DNA from: Salegentibacter salarius
GTDB taxonomy: Bacteria > Bacteroidota > Bacteroidia > Flavobacteriales > Flavobacteriaceae
Direction of reading: 5' to 3'
Assembly (NCBI RefSeq): GCF_900168265.1
Contig: NZ_FVZF01000005.1
Coordinates: 62,001-126,000, forward strand
Length of the DNA: 64,000 nucleotides
Shown piece after piece: positions 25,803 to 33,627 of this stretch. Below the pieces are notes generated by a model. The model had not been told where the DNA came from. It ran no database searches and saw nothing but the letters and a program-made list of their open reading frames with translations. Both the position numbers and the translations under genes were made by a program. Each line of letters opens with the position of its first letter. The stretch's first letter is position 1.

Positions 25803-26210
25803 ATGGGAGGAACAACGAGAAGAAAACAAAAAGAGGATACACCTGTAAAAGATTTTATAAGCTGGTTTGAAATTCCCGCAATCAATTTTCAACAGGCGGT
25901 AGACTTCTATAATCGCATCTTTAAGATGGATATGGAAACCCAATTTGACGGGAATTATGCCATGGCATTTTTTCCGGCCGAAAAAGGTATTGGGGGAGCT
26001 ATTGTTACCGGTCCAAATTCTATTCCCGGTGTAATTGGTCCTTTGCTTTATCTCAATGCCGGTAAAGACCTTAATCGTATTCTTAAAAGAGTTGAACCAG
26101 CAGGAGGCAGGGTTGTAATGACCAAAACCTTAATAAATCCGGAGTCTGGACATTTTGCCATTTTTATTGATTCTGAAGGAAACAAACTAGCCCTACATTC
26201 AAAAGATTAA
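25803..26210 (+). CDS. VOC-family protein (glyoxalase/bleomycin-resistance fold)
   Basis: The 135-residue protein has one VOC beta-alpha-beta-beta-beta pair per half: ISWFEIPAINFQQAVDFYNR at the start and GHFAIFIDSEGNKLALHSK at the end. His and Glu positions normally bind a metal ion; a candidate ligand set (Glu 31-region and His 116-region) is not certain. This subgroup (DUF1428-like/CFP32-like in databases) has no settled reaction. It is tightly packed between the nitrilase-type gene (14 bp) and the decarboxylase gene (2 bp), so it is almost surely translated in the same operon and could act on an intermediate. Confidence 0.8.
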   Translation: MGGTTRRKQKEDTPVKDFISWFEIPAINFQQAVDFYNRIFKMDMETQFDGNYAMAFFPAEKGIGGAIVTGPNSIPGVIGPLLYLNAGKDLNRILKRVEPAGGRVVMTKTLINPESGHFAIFIDSEGNKLALHSKD

Positions 26211-26212
26211 TT

Positions 26213-28960
26213 ATGCCAGAGAATAAAATAGACAGTTCACATTACTATAATATCGCTCAATTTAGAGTAGAATCCTGGAATGACTTAAAAAATGAGTCGA
26301 CCAAACTTTATTCTTCCCCTCGCGGTTCAGAAGACGAAAAATTATATAAAAAGAATCTTCGGAAATTATTAAAAGATATTGAAGGAGTAGAGTGTTATTT
26401 TGCTTTTCCGGGTTTGTCTTGTTTAGAGTCGCTGCGGGCAATGTTAGACAGGCATGAGCATACCGCGCTTTCCAATAAAATTGCTGAGATTACCAAGAAC
26501 CTGGTAAGTGACAGGTATAGAAGTAATCCAGATTTCCTTGAAGATGATGATCCAACCGTTGAAATAAGCGATAAAGGGGATCGCGCTGAAGTTTCCAGGA
26601 AAACTTATTTTGAAGTGATGTTCGTAGAAGATGTTTCTCATGCAGAAGATAGTAAACTAAGGCATGATCTAAAAGAACTTAGGCTTTCTAACGAGCAATT
26701 TGCGTATGGGATTGTGGTGCAACGTTCGTTTGAAGATGCTTTGATCGCGCTTCAGTTTAATTACAATATACAGGCGGTAGTAATTCGATATGCACCTCCG
26801 TACCATTCCAAAAAGATCACTCCGGTGATCAAACCTTTTATTCAGAATATTCTAAAATTAGATTTCGCTTCCAGGACTCCAAAGGAATTAGGACCAATTT
26901 TGGGTATGATAATTAAGAAATTCAGGCCAGAACTGGATACCTATTATGTAACTGATACCGCTTTAGGGAATTTAAAAGACAGTACTTTAAAAACTTTCAG
27001 AAGAATATTCTATCGGGCTGAAGATTTGCAAGAACTTCACCTAACTATTATAAGAGGAATAAGTGAGCGTTTTGAAACTCCTTTTTTCTCGGCTTTAAAA
27101 GATTACAGTAAGAAACCTACCGGGATTTTTCACGCAATGCCAATTTCCCGAGGTAACTCGGTTTTTAAATCCAGATGGATCAACGATTTCGGGAATTTTT
27201 ACGGGCGGAATATGTTTTTGGCCGAAACATCTTCCACCACCGGCGGATTGGACTCTCTGTTGCAACCAACCGGTTCACTAAAAAAAGCGCAGCAAAAAGC
27301 CAGTGAAGCCTATGGTTCCAGAAACACATATTTTGTAACCAATGGTACTTCTACGGCTAATAAAATTGTAGTGCAAGCCCTGGTAAAACCAGGCGATGTG
27401 ATCTTAATTGATAGAGATTGCCATAAATCTCATCACTACGGACTCGTTTTGGCAGGAGCTTACCCGGTTTACCTGGATTCTTATCCTATAGAAGAATATT
27501 CTATGTATGGAGCAGTTCCGTTGGAGCAGATCAAAGAAAAATTATTGCAATTAAAAAAGGCAGGAAGGTTAAACCTCGTGAAAATGCTTTTACTTACCAA
27601 CTGTACTTTTGACGGCCTGGTTTATAATGTAGAAAGGGTAATGCAGGAAATACTGGCTATTAAACCAGATATGATTTTCTTATGGGATGAAGCCTGGTTT
27701 GCTTTTGCCGGTTTCACTTATAATTATAAGCAGCGTACAGGAATGTTTGTGGCCCAGAAATTATGTGATAAATACCAAAGCAATAGTTACCGCGAAGAAT
27801 ACAAGGCCCATATTAAAAGCCTGAAAAAGAATGAAATTCCCAGATTACCAGATCCTGATAAGGTGAAAATTAGGGTGTATTCTACTCAAAGTACGCATAA
27901 AACACTCAGTAGTTTCCGGCAGGGCTCCATGATACATATCTGGGATGAGGAATTTCGAAAAAAGAGCGAGAATACCTTTATGGAGGCTTATATGACGCAT
28001 ACTTCCACTTCCCCTAATTACCAAATGTTGGCTTCGCTGGATGTTGGTAGAAGACAGGTGCAATTTGAAGGTTATGAGTTGGTGGAAAAAAGTATAGAAT
28101 TGGCGATGGTGCTAAGAGCCAAGATCAACGATCATCCCAAGCTTAAGAAATATTTTGATGTATTAACCATCAGTAATTTTATCCCTCAACAACATCGAAA
28201 ATCAGGTATTAAGGAATATTATAATTCTAACGATGGTTGGAACAGGATGGAAGCCGCCTGGGAGCAGGATGAATTTGTGTTAGATCCTACCAAAATTACT
28301 TTACACATTGGTAGAACAGGGGTAGATGGAGATACTTTCAAAAATAAATATTTGATGGATAAGTTTAATATTCAAATTAATAAAACCTCCAGGAATACGG
28401 TTTTATTTATGACGAATATAGGAACCACCAGGGGAAGTGTAACTTATTTGACCAATGCCTTGTTAAAGATAGCCGATGAGTTAGATGAGGAATTTAAAAC
28501 GCTTAGTGAGAAAGAGGGCAGGAACCGTAAAGACCGTATAAAATCCTTAACCGAAGATTTTCCTCCATTACCCGATTTTAGTTATTTCCACCATTCTTTT
28601 CAGGCCGTTCCGGGTGTGCCGGGAGGAAATATAAGAGAAGCTTTTTTTCTCGCTTATAATGAAGAGAATTATGAATATATGCCACTAACAGATTGTTTGC
28701 CGGCGATGGAAGAGAATAGGATACTTGTGGCCTCTTCTTTTATAATCCCTTATCCGCCGGGATTCCCCGTGCTTGTACCGGGGCAGGTGGTGAGCAAGGA
28801 AATAATAAGATTTCTTACTGCTTTAGACGTATCTGAAATTCACGGCTACCGGGCAGATCTTGGTCTTAGAGTTTTCAGGGATAATGTGCTTAACCGGCAG
28901 AAAACAGTGAGTTCAATGGGCTCTATGGGAAATAATTCTAAGAAAAAATTACTAACCTAA
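26213..28960 (+). CDS. Orn/Lys/Arg decarboxylase-family PLP enzyme, extra long (915 aa)
   Basis: The C-terminal two thirds match the fold-type I amino-acid decarboxylase: CHKSHHYGLVLAGAYPVYLD, LTNCTFDGLVYNVERV, FLWDEAWFAF, and PLP Lys 563 in STQSTHKTLSSFRQGSM. The end (IPYPPGFPVLVPGQVVS) is the family C-terminal signature. The first 250 residues contain a wing-type domain plus a further charged, unfamiliar segment. Biodegradative enzymes are about 710-755 residues, so this one is roughly 160 longer. Substrate (ornithine, lysine, arginine or another) cannot be read from sequence. It lies 2 bp after the VOC gene and 11 bp before the ATP-grasp gene. Confidence 0.88.
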   Translation: MPENKIDSSHYYNIAQFRVESWNDLKNESTKLYSSPRGSEDEKLYKKNLRKLLKDIEGVECYFAFPGLSCLESLRAMLDRHEHTALSNKIAEITKNLVSDRYRSNPDFLEDDDPTVEISDKGDRAEVSRKTYFEVMFVEDVSHAEDSKLRHDLKELRLSNEQFAYGIVVQRSFEDALIALQFNYNIQAVVIRYAPPYHSKKITPVIKPFIQNILKLDFASRTPKELGPILGMIIKKFRPELDTYYVTDTALGNLKDSTLKTFRRIFYRAEDLQELHLTIIRGISERFETPFFSALKDYSKKPTGIFHAMPISRGNSVFKSRWINDFGNFYGRNMFLAETSSTTGGLDSLLQPTGSLKKAQQKASEAYGSRNTYFVTNGTSTANKIVVQALVKPGDVILIDRDCHKSHHYGLVLAGAYPVYLDSYPIEEYSMYGAVPLEQIKEKLLQLKKAGRLNLVKMLLLTNCTFDGLVYNVERVMQEILAIKPDMIFLWDEAWFAFAGFTYNYKQRTGMFVAQKLCDKYQSNSYREEYKAHIKSLKKNEIPRLPDPDKVKIRVYSTQSTHKTLSSFRQGSMIHIWDEEFRKKSENTFMEAYMTHTSTSPNYQMLASLDVGRRQVQFEGYELVEKSIELAMVLRAKINDHPKLKKYFDVLTISNFIPQQHRKSGIKEYYNSNDGWNRMEAAWEQDEFVLDPTKITLHIGRTGVDGDTFKNKYLMDKFNIQINKTSRNTVLFMTNIGTTRGSVTYLTNALLKIADELDEEFKTLSEKEGRNRKDRIKSLTEDFPPLPDFSYFHHSFQAVPGVPGGNIREAFFLAYNEENYEYMPLTDCLPAMEENRILVASSFIIPYPPGFPVLVPGQVVSKEIIRFLTALDVSEIHGYRADLGLRVFRDNVLNRQKTVSSMGSMGNNSKKKLLT

Positions 28961-28971
28961 AAAACTAAATT

Positions 28972-30678
28972 ATGGAATCTAAGAAACCAAAAGCGTCCAA
29001 TAAAAAGGGAGCTGCTAATAAAAAGAAATCAGCAATTAAAACAGGAACTGACAGAACTAAAATTCCAATTACAGGAAAAGCTCATAAAGCTAAAGAACAG
29101 GGTGGTTCCGCAGAAAAGTCAAAGAAGTCAACCTCAAAATCGCCTGTAAAGAAAAGTCCGGCCAAACGGAAAACCTCGTTAGCTTCCAAAAAACCATTGG
29201 TCCAAAAGAAACCTCAAAATACTTCAGTATCTGAATTAAGTGGAGTTTCCGATATCCGAAGGTCTTTTCATAAAAATGAAGAACCCCTTTACTTTATAAG
29301 TGCGACCAATTTTAATCTTCTGGGAGCCGATGAATGGATAAAAGGTTTTAAGTTCATTACCTATATCGAATGTTTTGATGGTTTACATCCAAATGTATTT
29401 TCTCCAAAAAATGAGATCCCACACGATGATTTTGAAGGTATTGAAGATATTAATAATTATCTATTACAACATCCCGAAGTTCAGGACTATCTTAAAACAA
29501 GATCTGTAGACGGGAGAGCCGGGAAAGCAATGTTTTTGATGTTCAATGAGAAAACTGAAGTGCTTGCAGAGAAACTCGGCTTGGAAATTATGTTTCCCAC
29601 CGCTGAAATGCGAACTTTCCTGGATAATAAAGTAAACACCAATCGTATTGCAGAAAAAGCAGGGGTAGCCTGCGTGCCATACGTTTTGACCAAAATTGAT
29701 AGCTACGAGCATTTAAGAGAAGTTTCTAAACATCTTAGCAACGATTTAGTTATACAAACTCCGTTTGGCGATTCCGGCCATACCACCTTCTTTATCTCTA
29801 ACGAAGAGCAATATGATAAACACGCAGAAGAGATCGAGAAAGAAGAGGAAGTTAAGGTAATGAAACGTATTCGTTGTAGGGGTTCTGCTATAGAAGCTTG
29901 TGTTACCCGTCACGGAACAATTGTAGCACCGCTAATGACAGAATTGGTAGGATTTAAGGAACTTACACCTTATGAAGGTGGATGGTGTGGTAACGAAATT
30001 TACCCTAATGCATTTACTCCCGAGCTAAGAGAGAAAGCAATAGAATACACCCAATTATTTGGAAACCAGTTGCGGGAAGAAGGTTACAAAGGCTATTTTG
30101 AATTAGACTTTTTAATAGATCAGGATAATGGGGAGATCTATTTAGGCGAATTGAATCCAAGAGTTACGGGCGCAAGTTCTATAACCAACCACGCCGTGTT
30201 TGCCCTGGCAGATGCACCTCTATTTGTTTTCCATATTTTAGAATGGATGGATATAGATTATGAACTTGATATTGATGCTATAAATGATCGCTGGGCACGC
30301 CAGGAAAATATAGATGGCTGGAGCCAGTTAATTGTGAAGCATACCGAAGATACCATAGAATACGTTACAAAGGCACCAAGTTCAGGAATCTATAGAATGT
30401 ATGATACCGGGCATATTCAGTTTGATAGAATGGATACGCACCGTAGAGCAGTAGAGAATGAAAATGAAGCTTTTTTCTTACGAATAAGCAGAAAAGGTGA
30501 TTATCTATACGAAGGAGCCGATATGGGAATATTGGTAAGTCGTGGTCGTATGATGACCGATGATTTTAGACTTAATAACAGGGCAAAACATTGGATTAAG
30601 GCCATTAGGGGGCAGTATGCTTCAGAAGTGGTAGAGGATAAAAAGAAACCAAAACTATCAGGAACTTTAACTAAATAA
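28972..30678 (+). CDS. ATP-grasp ligase (biotin-carboxylase-like) with Lys/Ser/Pro-rich N-terminal tail
   Basis: The 568-residue protein begins with an 85-residue disordered tail rich in Lys, Ser, Ala and Pro with SPVKK and SPAKR units, like the tail of histone H1. The rest is an ATP-grasp domain: pre-ATP-grasp region with ATNFNLLGADEW, then MFPTAEMRTFLDNKVNTN, and the Mg/ATP end motif GYFELDFLID...IYLGELNPRVTGASS, in which Glu and Asn bind metal. Such enzymes ligate a carboxylate to an amine through acyl phosphate. No biotin carboxyl-carrier gene is near, so a peptide-type ligase role is more likely than carboxylation. It is in the amine cluster, 11 bp after the decarboxylase gene. Confidence 0.85.
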   Translation: MESKKPKASNKKGAANKKKSAIKTGTDRTKIPITGKAHKAKEQGGSAEKSKKSTSKSPVKKSPAKRKTSLASKKPLVQKKPQNTSVSELSGVSDIRRSFHKNEEPLYFISATNFNLLGADEWIKGFKFITYIECFDGLHPNVFSPKNEIPHDDFEGIEDINNYLLQHPEVQDYLKTRSVDGRAGKAMFLMFNEKTEVLAEKLGLEIMFPTAEMRTFLDNKVNTNRIAEKAGVACVPYVLTKIDSYEHLREVSKHLSNDLVIQTPFGDSGHTTFFISNEEQYDKHAEEIEKEEEVKVMKRIRCRGSAIEACVTRHGTIVAPLMTELVGFKELTPYEGGWCGNEIYPNAFTPELREKAIEYTQLFGNQLREEGYKGYFELDFLIDQDNGEIYLGELNPRVTGASSITNHAVFALADAPLFVFHILEWMDIDYELDIDAINDRWARQENIDGWSQLIVKHTEDTIEYVTKAPSSGIYRMYDTGHIQFDRMDTHRRAVENENEAFFLRISRKGDYLYEGADMGILVSRGRMMTDDFRLNNRAKHWIKAIRGQYASEVVEDKKKPKLSGTLTK

Positions 30679-30764
30679 TATGCTGGATTTTAGAAAGTTC
30701 AAAGCAAATTAAAACTATTTTGCGAAACCTTTCTAAGAGAGGCGATTATTTAAAATTTAAATTT

Positions 30765-32015
30765 ATGCAATTACATTTCAATGCTATTTCCGAACCCGGC
30801 AAACCGGGAACCAAATGGCAAAGATTATATAAAACTCACTGGCCGGCTTATAAGAACTGGCTTAATTCTAAAGGGACGGTTAATTATCCAGACCTAAAGA
30901 CTTCGCAGGCAGCACTTAAAAAATATATGCCGGAGATGTGGCCTACTTATCAGCGTTTGTGCAAATTAGCAAAAGGTGATAAGGTAGCGGCACGTTTTTT
31001 AACGGGTTTTCAGCCGCCGGCTTATATAAGTGGCTGTTCACAGGCGGTTACCACCGGGAAGGATATCCAGCTAGTTAGAAATTACGATTTTCATCCAGAT
31101 CTCATGGAGGGCACACAATTGCTCACCTGCTGGAATAAGAAGAAAGTAATCGCCACCAGCGATTGCCTTATTGGAGCTGTAGATGGTATGAACGATGGTG
31201 GCCTGGCTGTTTCTCTAACTTTTGGAGGAAGAAAAGAAGTAGGAGTAGGCTTCGGTATTCCTTTTATTCTGCGTTATGTGTTGGAATTTTGCAGTAATGT
31301 TGATGAAGCTGTCGCGGCTTTAACTAGGATTCCCTCGCATATGTCTTATAACGTCACCGTTGTAGATAAAACAGGTAAATTCAAAACCGTTCAACTGGCG
31401 CCAGATAAAACTCCTGTAATTACTGATGCCTCTTTTACTACTAATCACCAGGGAATTATAGACTGGCCGGAAAATGCTGCTTTTAATAAAACGCTGGAAA
31501 GGTCTTCTTTTCTGAAAAAGATGCTTTCAGTTAAAAATGTGAATTCAAATCAGGTAGCTGATGCCTTTCTAAAGGCACCACTTTACAATACCAAGTTTAA
31601 GGAAGGTTTTGGAACTCTATTTACCTCTGTATATCGCCCATTAGAAGATAAAGTTATACTTCGCTGGCCGGGAACTTCGGTAGTGCAGACTTTCGATGAT
31701 TTCCAGGAAGTATATAGACTTATAAATTATAAACAGGCTAAAGTTGCACCAGAATTGTGGAAACAAGAAGTTGTGGAAACCATTAAAACGGTAGAAGATC
31801 CTTTCGAAGAGCAAACTGTGCAAAATGTGGAATGGCAGGAGACTCTAACTGAAATTATGGTAAATGCCATGGCCCAGGCTCATCCGTCGACAAATGAACA
31901 GGAACTTGAAAAATTAAGAGGTGAAATAATTGATAATGGAGAAGTATCCTGGCAGGCAGTAGCCGGCTTTTGGAGTAAAATGGGTTCGGGATATGCTGAT
32001 AGTTGGACAAGTTAA
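30765..32015 (+). CDS. C45-family Ntn-hydrolase (acyltransferase/amidohydrolase)
   Basis: The ATG at 30765 gives 416 residues; a TTG at 30720 would add 15 and is less likely. The protein has the C45 self-processing site Gly-Cys in ISGCSQAV (Cys 91 from this start), then VRNYDFHPDL, GMNDGGLAVSLTFGG and ASFTTNHQG, as in isopenicillin N acyltransferase-like and beta-alanyl-amine hydrolase-like proteins. Autocleavage would leave Cys as the N-terminal nucleophile. No signal peptide is seen, so it should act in the cytoplasm on N-acyl amines. The ATP-grasp gene lies just upstream and an aldehyde dehydrogenase downstream, so a ligation-hydrolysis pair is plausible. Confidence 0.83.
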   Translation: MQLHFNAISEPGKPGTKWQRLYKTHWPAYKNWLNSKGTVNYPDLKTSQAALKKYMPEMWPTYQRLCKLAKGDKVAARFLTGFQPPAYISGCSQAVTTGKDIQLVRNYDFHPDLMEGTQLLTCWNKKKVIATSDCLIGAVDGMNDGGLAVSLTFGGRKEVGVGFGIPFILRYVLEFCSNVDEAVAALTRIPSHMSYNVTVVDKTGKFKTVQLAPDKTPVITDASFTTNHQGIIDWPENAAFNKTLERSSFLKKMLSVKNVNSNQVADAFLKAPLYNTKFKEGFGTLFTSVYRPLEDKVILRWPGTSVVQTFDDFQEVYRLINYKQAKVAPELWKQEVVETIKTVEDPFEEQTVQNVEWQETLTEIMVNAMAQAHPSTNEQELEKLRGEIIDNGEVSWQAVAGFWSKMGSGYADSWTS

Positions 32016-32069
32016 ACGGCAGTAATTTTTTTCTAAAAGCCGTAAAAAAAGGAAAAAATTATCCAATTA

Positions 32070-32130
32070 TCATCCTGAACTTGTTTCAGAGGCTGCTCCG
32101 AAATTTATTCGGAGATCTAACTTGTTGGAG
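32070..32130 (+). repeat. Nested palindromic repeat, second family, copy 1
   Basis: Block TCATCCTGAACTTGTTTCAG (32070-32089) is followed by a hairpin CTCCGAA/TTCGGAG (32096-32114) and GATCTAAC. It matches a block at 37922-37950 with a few changes and lies in the 165-bp gap between the C45 gene and the aldehyde dehydrogenase gene. Confidence 0.6.
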
Positions 32131-32180
32131 TTCCTCAGGCCTTTTTGCCAATTTTCAACAACTATTTAAAATAAAACACA

Positions 32181-33539
32181 ATGGAATTTTATAGCGTAAA
32201 CCCTTACAGTGGGAAGCAAGTTGGAAAATATACGGCACAAACCAGGGAAGAAACAATAAAGGCTCTGGATCAATCTGGAGAAGCTTTTAAAGACTGGAGT
32301 AAACAGCCGCTTTCTTACAGAACCGAACTTTTACAAAAAGCTGGGCAGGTATTAAGAGATAAGCTGGAGGAATATGCCAAAATGATCACCCAGGAAATGG
32401 GAAAACCAATTTCTGAATCTAGGGCTGAGGTTAACAAGTGCGCCTGGGTTTGTGATTATTATGCTGAAAATGCTTCAGATTTTCTTCAGCAGGAAGAAAT
32501 AAAAACTGATGCAACTCATAGTTATGTAAGGCACGACCCTATAGGAAGTGTTTTCGCCATTATGCCCTGGAATTTCCCATTCTGGCAGGTTTTTAGGTTT
32601 GCTGCTCCTACACTTACCGCCGGCAACACCGGTATTTTAAAACATGCGCCTAATGTTTTTGGCTGTGCTTTAATGATCGAAGACGTTTTTAAAAAAGCAG
32701 GTTATCCGTACGGAGTTTTTCAGAATTTAATTGTGCATCACGATCAAACTGAAATGATCATTGCGCACGATGCCGTTCAGGCGGTTACCCTAACCGGAAG
32801 TGAAGCTGCGGGAGCTGCAGTAGCACAGCTTGCGGGCAAATATATTAAAAAAAGTTTGCTGGAATTGGGAGGCAATAATTCTTTTATTGTCTGGGAAGAT
32901 GCAGATATTGATCAGGCTGTGAAAACTGCTCTAACCGCCAGGATGCTAAATTGCGGACAGAGCTGTATCGCAGCGAAGCGCTTTATTCTGCTGGAAGGAA
33001 TTTACGATGAGTTTGTTTCTAAATTCAAGGCTGCAGTAAGCGAATTAAAATCTGGCGACACTATGGATGATACTACGCAGGTTGGTCCGCTTGCCAGAAA
33101 AGATCTTGCAGATCAACTTCAAAGTCAGGTTAAAAGGTCTGTTGAAAAAGGAGCCGAATTACTACTTGGAGGGGAGCAGAACCAATGTTTCCATCAGCCA
33201 ACTATTTTAGGAAATGTAAAACCGGGAATGCCCGCTTTTGATGAAGAGACCTTTGGCCCGCTTGCAGCAATGATAAAGGCAAAAAATATTGAAGAGGCTT
33301 TTGAACTTTCAGAGAAATCAAAATTTGGATTGGGAACTACGGTTTTCACAAAAAATATTGAAAAAGCTATGCAGATGGCTGATAAGGTTAGTGACGGCGC
33401 CTATTTCGTTAATGAACTGGTAAAATCAGATCCCAGGCTTCCGTTTGGTGGAACTAAGCGATCTGGCTATGGACGCGAGCTAGCAAAAGATGGAATGATG
33501 GAGTTTGTTAATAAGAAAACAGTTTATGTTAAAGCCTAA
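32181..33539 (+). CDS. Aldehyde dehydrogenase, succinate-semialdehyde dehydrogenase type
   Basis: The 452-residue protein has catalytic Cys 262 in LNCGQSCIAAKR, general-base Glu 228 in LLELGGNNSF and the PWNFPFWQVFR motif (about 128). The pattern is the GabD/Sad-type NAD(P)-dependent succinate-semialdehyde dehydrogenase, though 4-amino- or acylamino-butyraldehyde substrates are possible. It would oxidise the aldehyde made by the aminotransferase of the cluster. A nested palindromic repeat lies in its leader (32070-32130), which might separate it from the C45 gene; no T-tailed terminator was seen. It is the last gene before lpdA. Confidence 0.9.
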   Translation: MEFYSVNPYSGKQVGKYTAQTREETIKALDQSGEAFKDWSKQPLSYRTELLQKAGQVLRDKLEEYAKMITQEMGKPISESRAEVNKCAWVCDYYAENASDFLQQEEIKTDATHSYVRHDPIGSVFAIMPWNFPFWQVFRFAAPTLTAGNTGILKHAPNVFGCALMIEDVFKKAGYPYGVFQNLIVHHDQTEMIIAHDAVQAVTLTGSEAAGAAVAQLAGKYIKKSLLELGGNNSFIVWEDADIDQAVKTALTARMLNCGQSCIAAKRFILLEGIYDEFVSKFKAAVSELKSGDTMDDTTQVGPLARKDLADQLQSQVKRSVEKGAELLLGGEQNQCFHQPTILGNVKPGMPAFDEETFGPLAAMIKAKNIEEAFELSEKSKFGLGTTVFTKNIEKAMQMADKVSDGAYFVNELVKSDPRLPFGGTKRSGYGRELAKDGMMEFVNKKTVYVKA

Positions 33540-33557
33540 AGCATAATTTTTTCCGCA

Positions 33558-33588
33558 TTGGTCATTGCCACGAATAGTTGTACTTTTG
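33558..33588 (+). promoter_or_regulatory. Bacteroidota-type promoter for lpdA
   Basis: TACTTTTG (33581-33588) matches TAnnTTTG with TTG (33558-33560) 20 bp upstream. The lpdA ATG at 33628 is 40 bp downstream, so lpdA is not dependent on the amine operon. Confidence 0.6.
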
Positions 33589-33627
33589 TGTTTACTTTGT
33601 TCAAAAATCAACACAAAAAATAAAATT

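Noticed and set aside
28972-30678. Biotin carboxylase subunit of a carboxylase
   Set aside because: The ATP-grasp fold is present, but there is no biotin carrier or carboxyltransferase gene near, and the amine-cluster setting favours a ligase.
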